From: Halobellus captivus
GTDB taxonomy: Archaea > Halobacteriota > Halobacteria > Halobacteriales > Haloferacaceae
Direction of reading: 5' to 3'
Assembly: GCF_003697845.1 (NCBI RefSeq)
Contig: NZ_RDQE01000009.1
Span: 1-64,000 of the forward strand
Length of the DNA: 64,000 nucleotides
Made by a program: the position numbers and the translations under genes. The notes beneath the pieces are model-generated. The model was not told the DNA's origin, did no database searches, and saw only the letters and a list, made by a program, of their open reading frames with translations. This document shows, piece by piece, positions 36,014 through 44,572 of this stretch. Numbering within the stretch: the first letter of the stretch is position 1; each line of letters starts with the position of its first letter.

Positions 36014-37957
36014 TCAACTCGGGTTGCCGGCGTCCGTCTCGTCGTTCGCCTCGTCTCCGGTCCCGTCGTTCGCCTCGTCTCCGGTCCCGTCGTTCGCCTC
36101 GTCGTCGCCCGCCCGACCGCGGCCGTCGGCGAGTCCCGAGACCCGTTCGAGGGTGTCGACGTCCTCGACGGACTTGTCCTCGCGGACGCCGACGAACCGG
36201 GGGAACCGAAGGGCGTACCCGGATCCGTACGTCGGGGACGTCTGGATCTCCTCGTAGCCGACCTCGAGGACGACCTCGGGACGGATCCGTAGCTCCGTCC
36301 CCGATTCGGCGACGACGTGCGGCTCCAGCCGCTCCGTGAGTTCCTCGAGTTCCTCGTCCGAGAGGCCCGTCGCGACCTTTCCGATGGGTTCGTACTCGTC
36401 GCCGTCCGCGACGGCGAGCAGGAACGTCCCGAACAGCTCCGCACGACGCCCCTCGCCCCACTCCGCGCCGACCACGACCGCGTCGAGGGTCTCCACGTCC
36501 GGCTTCCGTTTCAGCCAGTCGCGGCCGCGGTTTCCCGGCGTGTACGCCGACGTCGGGTCCTTCAGCATGACGCCTTCATGGCCGGCCTCGAGGGCCGCGG
36601 ACTCGATCCCGGCGATCGCCTCCGTGTCGTCGACGACCCGCAGCTCCGCGGCCGCGTCGGGGAGGACGTCGACGAGGCGGTCGTGGCGGACGCGAAGGGG
36701 TTCCTCGAGGAGGTCGCCGGGGGCGTCCTCGTCGCCGTCACCGTCGCTGTCGCGGTCGCTCTCGGCGTCGCCGTCGCCAGCGAGCAGGCAGTCGAACGCG
36801 TGGAGCCGGCAGGTCACCGTCTCGCGCATCCGGTCCACGTCGTGTTTTCGGCGGAACCGGCGGAGCATCTCCTGGAACGGCAGCGGCGAGCCGTCGTCGT
36901 CGACGGCGACGATCTCCCCGTCGAGGACGACGGGTACCTCGATTCGGTCGGCGACGTACTCGACGATCTCCGGCAGCGCGTCGGTCACGTCGTCCATGTT
37001 CCGCGAGTAGAGCCGCGGCCCGAACCCGTCGGGTCCCGGGGCGTAGTGGACCTGGACGCGGGCCCCGTCGAACTTCGTCTCGACCGCGACCTCGCCGAAC
37101 GAGTCGACGGCGTCGGCGGCGGTCCCCGCCTGTGCCAGCATCGCCTGGACCGGCCTGCCGACCCGGATCCGCTCGGCGTTCAGTCCCTCGATCCCTGCCT
37201 CCCGAGCCAGGCGCGCGACCCGCCCGTAATCGTTCGTCACTTGGAGGGCGCGCTCGACGGCCGCGTAGGCCTCGTCGGTCGCCCGATTCTCGGCGTCATC
37301 TCCGCCGTCCCCGTCGGATCCGTCAGTTCCGTCGTCGGTCTGGGTCGTCGCGTCTCGTTCCCCGTTGCCGGCCTCGGTCCCGGATCCGGGACCGTCCTCC
37401 GCGAGGAACGCCTCGGCGACCGCGTCCCGGACGGTCCCCTCGCCGACGCCGATCCGCATCTCGCCGAGCACCAGGCGAGCGAGCGTCTTCGCCTCCGCCG
37501 GGTCACATCGATTGAACAACCCGAACAGCGCGTCGACCTTCCGGGACTCGCTCCCCTCACCCGTGGCGGCCGCGAGCTCCCGGAGCGTTCCGTCTACTTC
37601 GGCGACCGAGAGCGGGTCGCTCCCGTCGCCGAACGCCGATAGTCCCCGCTGTCCGCCGAAGTCGAATCCGGCGGCGACCGCGCCGATCTCCCCGCGGCTC
37701 GCGAGTCGGTCCTCCACGTCGGCGGCGGCGACGTTCGGCCCGGCGGCGCGGGCGATCGCCTCGCGACACGACGCGGGACCGACGTCGAGGGTCCGGTCGT
37801 CGTGTGCGGGATACGTCCGCCCGAGCAGGAGGCGAGTCACCGTCCCGAGGTCGTCTCCGGCGTCGGCGAGCAGGTCCGCGACGATCGCCGTCGTCTCGAG
37901 GTCGGCCGGCTCGGCCTCCAGTCGCTCCACCCGCTCGGCGAACGCGGCGAACTCCAT
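36014..37957 (-). CDS. ligA: ATP-dependent DNA ligase
   Basis: Seals nicks in replication and repair. 647 residues: N-terminal DNA-binding domain 1-185, catalytic core with adenylated Lys at 295 in 'ETKFDGARVQVHY', 'VVLDGEIVAVDDDG', 'VMLKDPTSAY' and 'WLKRKPDVET' motifs, and an OB domain to about 620. Three haloarchaea-style acidic inserts are visible: residues 187-227, about 395-425, and a C-terminal tail with three copies of a 9-residue GDEANDGT unit. ATP (not NAD) use follows from the archaeal class I type. ATG 37957. Confidence 0.95.
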   Translation of the reverse strand: MEFAAFAERVERLEAEPADLETTAIVADLLADAGDDLGTVTRLLLGRTYPAHDDRTLDVGPASCREAIARAAGPNVAAADVEDRLASRGEIGAVAAGFDFGGQRGLSAFGDGSDPLSVAEVDGTLRELAAATGEGSESRKVDALFGLFNRCDPAEAKTLARLVLGEMRIGVGEGTVRDAVAEAFLAEDGPGSGTEAGNGERDATTQTDDGTDGSDGDGGDDAENRATDEAYAAVERALQVTNDYGRVARLAREAGIEGLNAERIRVGRPVQAMLAQAGTAADAVDSFGEVAVETKFDGARVQVHYAPGPDGFGPRLYSRNMDDVTDALPEIVEYVADRIEVPVVLDGEIVAVDDDGSPLPFQEMLRRFRRKHDVDRMRETVTCRLHAFDCLLAGDGDAESDRDSDGDGDEDAPGDLLEEPLRVRHDRLVDVLPDAAAELRVVDDTEAIAGIESAALEAGHEGVMLKDPTSAYTPGNRGRDWLKRKPDVETLDAVVVGAEWGEGRRAELFGTFLLAVADGDEYEPIGKVATGLSDEELEELTERLEPHVVAESGTELRIRPEVVLEVGYEEIQTSPTYGSGYALRFPRFVGVREDKSVEDVDTLERVSGLADGRGRAGDDEANDGTGDEANDGTGDEANDETDAGNPS

Positions 37958-38072
37958 GCCCCGGATCGGCGATCGGCGCTCAAAAGCGCGCCGATGCGGA
38001 ACGGACCGTTCTCGATCCTCGTTTCGATCCGGGTCGGGGCCCTTTTATCGTCGGAGTCCGTCCGGCCATCGC

Positions 38073-39614
38073 ATGAGCACCGAGTCGGCCCTCGCCGACG
38101 GCGTCCGTGAGGCGCTCGCCGTCGACGCGGACGAGTTCGCCGCGCGCGCCGAGGAGGAGGCGGAGGTCGTCAAACAGGGGCTACACGACGGGGCGTTCGA
38201 CAACCACCAGTCGATCGTCGGCTTCGAGTACGAGTTCTACGCGGTCGCCGACGGCCGCTGGAGCGAGGAGTCCCGCGCCGGCGAGTACGCGCTGATGCGC
38301 GTGCCGCGACGCCTCCTGGAGCTGATGGGGTTCGAGAAGGAGCTCGGGCTCCACAACGCGGAGATGTCGACGAGCCCGCAGCCCCTCTCCGACCACGGCC
38401 TACGCGCCCAGCTCGCGGAGGTCCGCGCCCGGCTGGAGGCCGCCGAGAACACGGCCGGCGTCGAGGGAATGCGGCTCGTCTCCGACGGCGTCTGGACGAT
38501 TCCGCCGGCGGGCGAGACGGCACGCGGATACCTCACCGACAGCGTCGACCTCGACGGCGTGACCGTCGCGGCCAACATGAGCGACGCCGTCCGCTACCAC
38601 GCGATGGCGAACGCCGGCGGCGACGCGCCCGTCGCCCTGGAGGCACCCGGCGTCACGCTGCGAGCGGACACCGTGATGCCGGAGAGCCTCATCACCTCCA
38701 TCCAGCCGCACTACCAGGTCGCACAGGCCGACACGCTACCGGTCCACTTCCGGTACGCGCTCCGGATCGCGGGACCGCTCCTGGCGCTCGGCGTGAACTC
38801 GCCGTTCCTCCCGCCCGACCTCTACGACGACGACTGGGACGCGGAACAGGTCCTCGAGGAGGGGGCGACGGAGAACCGGGTCCACGTGTTCGAGTCCGTG
38901 CTCAACGCCCGGACCGACGCCGAGAAGGTTCGATTCCCACACGACTTCCACGACGTCGAGACCGCCGTCGACCGGATCGCGGGCGACGAGACGATGGTTC
39001 CCATGCCCGAGTCGGACGGTACCGACCGCTTCGACGACGATTTCGCCACGTTCCGGACGAAACACGGCACCTACTGGCGGTGGGTCCGCCCGGTGTTCGA
39101 GGGCGCGAGCCGGTCGAGCGCGAACGCCCGGATCGAGTTCCGTCCGGTCCCCGCACAACCGACCGTCCGGGACTCGATCGCGTTCCAGGCCGCGTTCGCG
39201 GGACTGATGGGCGCGCTCCCGCGACACGAACACCCCGTCATCGGCCTGGAGTGGGAGACCGCGCGCGCCAACTTCTACGCCGCGGTCGCGGACGGACTCG
39301 ACGCCGAGATGGAGTGGATCGGCTACGACGGCGAACACACCACGGACGCGACGGAGATGTACGAGGACCTCCTCGACCACGCGGCCGCCGGCCTCCGGAC
39401 GGCCGGCTGCTCGGAGGCCGAGGCGGAGTCGTGGCTCGCCCCGCTCAGGTACCGGATCGACGGCGGGATCACCCCGGCCGGCTGGAAGCGGGCCGGCGTC
39501 CGGTCCCGGCTGTCGGACGGCGAGTCGTTCGACGACGCGGTCCACAATACTCAGCGGGCGTACATCGAACGACAGGCCGAGACCCTCATCGACGGCGGGT
39601 TCTCCGAGTGGTGA
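38073..39614 (+). CDS. Glutamate-cysteine ligase-like (GCS2 superfamily) protein
   Basis: 513 residues. Possible ATP-dependent ligation of glutamate to an amine. Motifs of the GCS2/YbdK superfamily: 'IVGFEYEFYAVADGRW', 'LGLHNAEMSTSPQPL', 'ALGVNSPFL' and 'NARIEFRPVPAQP'. It differs in length and order from the experimentally studied haloarchaeal GshA (about 360 residues as I recall it), so I do not assign gshA; a paralogue acting on another acceptor is equally possible. ATG 38073 follows ccttttatcg about 25 bases upstream. It is divergent from ligA. Confidence 0.75.
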   Translation: MSTESALADGVREALAVDADEFAARAEEEAEVVKQGLHDGAFDNHQSIVGFEYEFYAVADGRWSEESRAGEYALMRVPRRLLELMGFEKELGLHNAEMSTSPQPLSDHGLRAQLAEVRARLEAAENTAGVEGMRLVSDGVWTIPPAGETARGYLTDSVDLDGVTVAANMSDAVRYHAMANAGGDAPVALEAPGVTLRADTVMPESLITSIQPHYQVAQADTLPVHFRYALRIAGPLLALGVNSPFLPPDLYDDDWDAEQVLEEGATENRVHVFESVLNARTDAEKVRFPHDFHDVETAVDRIAGDETMVPMPESDGTDRFDDDFATFRTKHGTYWRWVRPVFEGASRSSANARIEFRPVPAQPTVRDSIAFQAAFAGLMGALPRHEHPVIGLEWETARANFYAAVADGLDAEMEWIGYDGEHTTDATEMYEDLLDHAAAGLRTAGCSEAEAESWLAPLRYRIDGGITPAGWKRAGVRSRLSDGESFDDAVHNTQRAYIERQAETLIDGGFSEW

Positions 39615-39731
39615 CACGGACGGGTCCGGATCGGTGACGCGGACTAGATCGACCTTCCGGATCGGCCGCGATCGGCGTGTGGTCGGCCCATTTAAGTGAT
39701 ACTCGCCGTATCGTTGGATAGATCCGAGTAC

Positions 39732-41468
39732 ATGCCCTGGCAGTCGACCCCGTACGTGCTTCTGCTCTTTCTGTCGGCGCTGGTGGCGTCGCTGTGGGCG
39801 GGGTACGGCATCGTGTCGGTCCCGGCGGAGAGGCGGAACCACACGGTCACCGCGTTCGTCGTCCTCTGTCTCTCGGCGGCGGTATGGGCCGCGACGTACG
39901 GCGTCCAGCTCGCGAGCACCGGTCTCGAGGCGAAGCTGCTCGCCCACCGGTTGCTACACGTCGGCGCAGCCGCGACCCCGTCGGCCTGGCTGGCGTTCGC
40001 CTTGGCCTACACCGGTCGAGGGGACCGGCTCACGCCGACGGTCGTCGCGGCACTCGCGGCGCTCCCCGCCGCGCTGGTCGCACTGCTGGCCACGAACCCG
40101 TACTCGCTGGTGCTGGTCGACGCCGAACTGGTCACGACCGGATCGTTGACGCGGCTCGAGACGACGCTCGGCCCGGTCTATCACCTCCATCTCGCCTTCT
40201 CGTACGTCGCAGTCGTCGGGGGCGCGTGGCTCGTCGTCGATCACGCTCTCGGCTCCGGTGAGCAGGTCAGACGGCAGGCGGCGCTTCTGATCGTCGGGGC
40301 GCTAGTTCCCCTCGCGTTGAACGTGTTCGAGGTCCTCTCGGTGCCGCCGTTCGGGACGGCGACCGTGAACCTGACTCCCGTCTCGCTGTCGCTCTCGACG
40401 GCGTGTTTCGGGGTGGCCGTGTTCCGGTACCGGCTCTTCGATCTGACGCCCATCGCCTCGCGGGTCGTCCTCTCGGAGATGGACGACGGCGTGGTCGTCC
40501 TCGACGCCGCCGGGACGATAGTCGACGTCAACCCGGCCGCGGAGGGCGTCGTCGGGGACCGGGAGACGGCGGTCGGCGCACCGGTCTCGACGCGGCTCCC
40601 GGAGTACGACGCCCTCGAGACCGGAGCGGACGACGAGGTGCTCGCGACCCGCGAAGGGCCAGAGGGGAGGCGGTTCCTCCGGTTGAGCCGGTCGCCGCTG
40701 CGGCGGGGCGGCGAGACGTACGGCTGGGTGGTCCTGATCGGGGACGTGACCACGATCGAGGAGCAGCGTCGGGCCCTGGCGGAACGGAACGAGCGGTTGG
40801 ACGCCTTCGCGGGGATCGTCTCACACGACCTCCGAAACCCGCTCTCGGTCATCTCGGGCTACGCGGAGATCGCGAGAGAGACGGGCGATCCGGAGCACTT
40901 CGAACGGATCGACGACACCGTCGACCGCATGACCGAGTTCCTCGAGGACCTGTTGCAACTCTCGAGACAGGGCGAGACCGTGACCGAGTTCGAGCCGGTC
41001 CCGCTACGGGAGGTCCTCGAGGCGGTCGAGACCGGGATCGCGGACGACGACCTGACCGTGGTCGTCGAGGACGGAGTCGACGACGCGGTCGTACTCGCCG
41101 ATCGGGCCCGACTGGGACAGGTTCTCGACAACCTCCTGCGGAACGCACGCGATCACGCCGACGAGCCCGTGACGGTTGCCGTCGGCCGCCCGTCGGACGG
41201 CTTCTACCTCGCGGACGACGGGCCCGGGATCCCCGAATCCGAGCGCGAGAACGTCTTCGACGTCGGCTTCACGACCCGCGAGTCGGGGACGGGACTCGGC
41301 CTGACGATCGTCCGCGACGTCGTCGAGGCCCACGGCTGGTCGATCGAGGTGACCGAGAGCGAGGAGGGCGGCACCCGGTTCGAGATCACCGGCGTCGAGT
41401 TCGACGAGCCCGGAAGGGGTGACGAACCGATCGAGGATCCGATCGGATCGCCTCCGGAAGCCCGGTGA
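39732..41468 (+). CDS. Membrane histidine kinase with 7TM-type sensor and PAS
   Basis: 578 residues. N-terminal seven helices (about 1-225) of the 7TMR-HISK type ('LLAHRLLHVGAAATPSAWLAF'), a PAS domain about 250-350 ('VLSEMDDGVVVLDAAGTIVDVNPAA'), HisKA about 360-425 with 'IVSHDLRNPLSVISGYA', and HATPase about 465-565 with 'NLLRNARDHADE', 'LADDGPGIPESE' and 'GTGLGLTIV'. All catalytic boxes are present. ATG 39732 follows an atttaag TATA-like box; GTG 39696 is the alternative. No receiver gene adjacent. Ligand unknown. Confidence 0.93.
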   Translation: MPWQSTPYVLLLFLSALVASLWAGYGIVSVPAERRNHTVTAFVVLCLSAAVWAATYGVQLASTGLEAKLLAHRLLHVGAAATPSAWLAFALAYTGRGDRLTPTVVAALAALPAALVALLATNPYSLVLVDAELVTTGSLTRLETTLGPVYHLHLAFSYVAVVGGAWLVVDHALGSGEQVRRQAALLIVGALVPLALNVFEVLSVPPFGTATVNLTPVSLSLSTACFGVAVFRYRLFDLTPIASRVVLSEMDDGVVVLDAAGTIVDVNPAAEGVVGDRETAVGAPVSTRLPEYDALETGADDEVLATREGPEGRRFLRLSRSPLRRGGETYGWVVLIGDVTTIEEQRRALAERNERLDAFAGIVSHDLRNPLSVISGYAEIARETGDPEHFERIDDTVDRMTEFLEDLLQLSRQGETVTEFEPVPLREVLEAVETGIADDDLTVVVEDGVDDAVVLADRARLGQVLDNLLRNARDHADEPVTVAVGRPSDGFYLADDGPGIPESERENVFDVGFTTRESGTGLGLTIVRDVVEAHGWSIEVTESEEGGTRFEITGVEFDEPGRGDEPIEDPIGSPPEAR

Positions 41469-41500
41469 GGGATCGGCCGATCGGGAAGGGGGTCGGCCTC

Positions 41501-42673
41501 CTACGTCTCGCGGAACGTCAGCCCGTCGCGAAGCTCCCGGGCCCGCGACAACAGCGCGGCGCGAGCGGTCGCCTCGGCATCGACGGTTTCGTCGGTCAGC
41601 GTCAGATGCCCCATCTTCCGGAGCGGGCGCGCGTCCTCCTTGCCGTACCAGTGGAGATCGGCCTCCGGCGCGTCGAGGACCGCCTCGACCCCCCGGAGGG
41701 TCGCGGGACGGGTCTCCTCGGTGTCCCCGAGTACGTTCGCGGTGACCGCGGGCGCGACGAGGTCGGTCGGGCCGAGCGGCCACCCGAGGACGGCGCGGAC
41801 GTGGTTCTCGAACTGCGAGGTCCGCGTTCCCTCGATGGTCCAGTGCCCGGAGTTGTGCGGGCGCGGCGCGATCTCGTTGACGAGGACGTCGCCCTCGTGG
41901 GTCTCGAAGAGTTCGATCCCGTAGACGCCGCGTCCGTCGAGGAACTCGAGGACGTCCTCCGCGACCGCCTCGGCGCGGGCGATGGCCTCGTCGCTCGCGC
42001 GGGCGGGAGCCACGCTCTCGCGGAGGATCTCCTCGCGGTGGATCGTCTCCGTCACGGGATAGGTCCGCGTCGCGCCGTCGGCGCCCTTCAGCCCCATCAC
42101 GGCGATCTCGCGCTCGAAGTCGACGAACCGCTCGGCCATCGCGTCGCCGCCGACCGCCGCGAGCGCGTCGGCCGCCTCGCTCGGCTCGTGGACCGGGACG
42201 TTCCCGCGGCCGTCGTACCCGCCGCGGCGGGCCTTGAGCATGACGCCGTCGAACTCCTCGACGACGCGCTCGAGCCCCTCGGCGGTCGCGACCGCGGCGA
42301 ACTCGGGGACGGGGATCCCGGCGTCCGACAGCGCCTCCGTCTGTACCAGCTTGTCCTGGATCGTCTCGAGGGTTCCCGGGTCCGGGTGGACCGGCACGTC
42401 GTGTTCCTCGCTCGCCGCCGCCAACACCTCGGGATCCGCGAGCTCGATCTCGAAGGTGAGCGCGTCGACGCGTTCGGCGAGCGCGTGGATCCCGTCGGGA
42501 TCGTCGAAGCCGGCGACGATCTGGTCGCGGGCGACCCCCGACGCGGGACACGCCGGCGTGGGGTCCAGGACGACCACGTCGACGCCGAGGGGCGAGGCCG
42601 CCTCCGCGAGCATCCGTCCGAGCTGTCCGCCGCCGACGACGCCCAGGGTCGGGCCGGGAAGCGTGATCGACAT
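41501..42673 (-). CDS. purK: N5-carboxyaminoimidazole ribonucleotide synthase
   Basis: Purine synthesis step that carboxylates AIR with ATP and bicarbonate. 390 residues with ATP-grasp fold: N-terminal 'TLGVVGGGQLGRMLAEAA', 'VMLKARRGGYDGRGNVPV' glycine-rich ATP loop, 'ELFETHEGDVLVNEIAPRPHNSGHWTIE'. The family length is 350-390. It is transcribed alone; purE, its usual partner, is not visible nearby in this window. ATG 42673 follows a tttattcg TATA-like box about 30 bases upstream. Confidence 0.96.
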   Translation of the reverse strand: MSITLPGPTLGVVGGGQLGRMLAEAASPLGVDVVVLDPTPACPASGVARDQIVAGFDDPDGIHALAERVDALTFEIELADPEVLAAASEEHDVPVHPDPGTLETIQDKLVQTEALSDAGIPVPEFAAVATAEGLERVVEEFDGVMLKARRGGYDGRGNVPVHEPSEAADALAAVGGDAMAERFVDFEREIAVMGLKGADGATRTYPVTETIHREEILRESVAPARASDEAIARAEAVAEDVLEFLDGRGVYGIELFETHEGDVLVNEIAPRPHNSGHWTIEGTRTSQFENHVRAVLGWPLGPTDLVAPAVTANVLGDTEETRPATLRGVEAVLDAPEADLHWYGKEDARPLRKMGHLTLTDETVDAEATARAALLSRARELRDGLTFRET

Positions 42674-42757
42674 CTACGCCGGGATATCGCACGTCGACGA
42701 ATAAACGTTGCTGAATTCGCCGATCCATGTGCACGAACGTGGATCTTCAGGGGACGG

Positions 42758-43675
42758 TCAGTCGGCTCCGTCGATCCGCGCCTCCTCGCCCGCAAGCATC
42801 TCGAGGACCTGCATCACGCCCGAGTTGTCGTCTCGGCCCATGTCGTTCTGGACCATCGACTTGTACAGTTCGTGGGCGAGTTCGGTCTGGGGCATCGGCG
42901 AGCCGAACGTCTCGCCGGCGTCCGTCGCGATCCGGAGGTCCTTGTACTGGTACTCCGCGAAGAAGCCCGGGTCGAAGTCGCCGCGGATCATCGACGGGGC
43001 GCGGTTGTCGAGCGTCCAACAGCCGGCCGCGCCGCCGCTTATCGCGTCCACGACGGCCTCGAGGTTCGCGCCCGCGTTGTGTGCGAACACCAGCGCCTCG
43101 CTCACCCCGACCATCTGGGCGGCGACGACGATCTGGTTACACGCCTTCGTCGTCTGGCCGGCCCCGCTCGGCCCGCAGTGCGTCACCGTCTCGCCCATGA
43201 CCTCGAGGGCGTCCGCGTGCTCCGCGAGGACGTCCTCGTCGCCGCCGACCATGATCGAGAGCGTCCCCTCGATCGCGCCCGACTCGCCGCCCGAGATCGG
43301 CGCGTCGAGGGCGTCGACCCCCTCCTCCGCGAGGCGTTCGGCGACCGCTTCCGCGACCGTCGGCGAGATCGTCGAGTGATCGACGACCGTCATCCCCGCG
43401 CTCACGCCGTCGATCACCGGGTCGGGCTCGCCGTCCTCGCCGAGCACGACGTCCGCCACGGCCGGCGAGTCGGGAAGACACAGGAAGACGACGTCGCTCC
43501 GCTCGGCGACGCCCGCGGGCGATCCGCCGTCCTCGCCGCCGTGTTCCACGAGCTCGTCGACCGGCTCGTCCGAGCGGTTGTGCCCGACGACGTCGTACCC
43601 CGCGTCGAGAAGGTTCTTCGCCATCGGCAGGCCCATGATCCCGAGTCCGACGAATCCGGCTGTTGCTGTCGGCAT
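42758..43675 (-). CDS. 3-hydroxyisobutyrate dehydrogenase family oxidoreductase
   Basis: 305 residues. NAD(P)-dependent oxidation of a beta-hydroxyacid (3-hydroxyisobutyrate or tartronate semialdehyde). Rossmann motif 'GFVGLGIMGLPMAKNLL', substrate motif 'DAPISGGESGAIEGTLSIMVGG' and catalytic Lys in 'AGQTTKACNQIVVA' with the typical 'YKDLRIATDAG' C-terminal segment. MmsB-type and GarR-type enzymes share these; context does not decide. ATG 43675 is the natural start; the longer frame is a shadow. It lies 50 bases after the unknown repeat protein stop, on the same strand. Confidence 0.9.
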   Translation of the reverse strand: MPTATAGFVGLGIMGLPMAKNLLDAGYDVVGHNRSDEPVDELVEHGGEDGGSPAGVAERSDVVFLCLPDSPAVADVVLGEDGEPDPVIDGVSAGMTVVDHSTISPTVAEAVAERLAEEGVDALDAPISGGESGAIEGTLSIMVGGDEDVLAEHADALEVMGETVTHCGPSGAGQTTKACNQIVVAAQMVGVSEALVFAHNAGANLEAVVDAISGGAAGCWTLDNRAPSMIRGDFDPGFFAEYQYKDLRIATDAGETFGSPMPQTELAHELYKSMVQNDMGRDDNSGVMQVLEMLAGEEARIDGAD

Positions 43676-43725
43676 ACTCCCAGTGTCGAGGAACACGGCA
43701 TAAAGCTGACCCCGATGACCCGCGT

Positions 43726-44469
43726 CTACATCGAGACCGTCGCGAGGTCGCTTTCGAGCCCCTCCACGAACTCGTTGTACGCCTCGACGAAGCCCGCGAA
43801 CGGCTCGGCGTACTCGCGGACGTCGGCCGCCGAGGGGGCCCCGTACTGCGAGAGGAGATAGAGGCCGCCGGACCCGCCGACGCGGAGGTACGAGACCGTC
43901 CCCTCCTCCCACTTGAGCTCCCAGCGGTCGCCGTCGACGCGGGCGGTGAACGTCCCGTAGTCGTCGCCCTCGTACCGGTACACCTCGCCGGCGATGACGC
44001 CGCAGGTCTCGCGGATCGAGTCGAGCACCCGGTCACGCTCGGCGACGACGCCGTCGGTCGAGGCGGGCTCCGGGAACTCCGCGGAGACGCCGTCGAGCAC
44101 GCCCGAAAGCGAGCCGACGTACGCGTTCCAGGCGGACACCATGTTCGGGTAGTCCGCCAGCGCGGTCGCCAACCCCGAGGGATCGGGCGGCTGTTTCGTC
44201 GAGACGACGTAGGTGTCGGAGCCGCTCTTCGGCGAGAAGCGGAGGAACTCCAGCTCGCCGGCCTCGTGTTTGACGGTCCACTCGCCGCCCGCCGTCGACA
44301 GCGCCGTTCGGCCGTAGTCGCCGCCCTGGAGCTTCGCGAGCCGGTAGGCGATCCCGCCGGCGTGGTCGCGGACGGCCGCGACCAGCTCGTCGCGTCGGTC
44401 GGCCACCGCCTCGACGTCGGACACGTCGAGGTCGATGCCGAGCCCGGAAGTCTCGGAAGGGGAACTCAC
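43726..44469 (-). CDS. Unknown protein built of two internal repeats
   Basis: 247 residues, not recognised. Two copies of one unit of about 100 residues: repeat 1 at 25-128 and repeat 2 at 145-242. Matching blocks are GGDYG (49) with GDDYG (168), EWTVKHEAGELEFLR (63) with RWELKWEEGTVSYLR (182), and WNAYVGSL (114) with YNEFVEGL (231). Each unit starts with a helix, has antiparallel strands and ends in a helix, so a pseudo-dimeric fold is likely. I start it at GTG 44469, with gttaacg about 30 bases upstream. Neighbours are a FtsZ-like gene (104 bases upstream) and a dehydrogenase (50 bases downstream). No signal or membrane segment. Confidence 0.75.
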   Translation of the reverse strand: MSSPSETSGLGIDLDVSDVEAVADRRDELVAAVRDHAGGIAYRLAKLQGGDYGRTALSTAGGEWTVKHEAGELEFLRFSPKSGSDTYVVSTKQPPDPSGLATALADYPNMVSAWNAYVGSLSGVLDGVSAEFPEPASTDGVVAERDRVLDSIRETCGVIAGEVYRYEGDDYGTFTARVDGDRWELKWEEGTVSYLRVGGSGGLYLLSQYGAPSAADVREYAEPFAGFVEAYNEFVEGLESDLATVSM

Positions 44470-44572
44470 GTCCGGAACCGGGCGACGAACGACGTTAACC
44501 GGTTCGGTCGGGGACGGTCGGGAGCGACCGGTTCGGTCGCGGGCTACCGGAACCGATCGATTCGGCCGGAAG

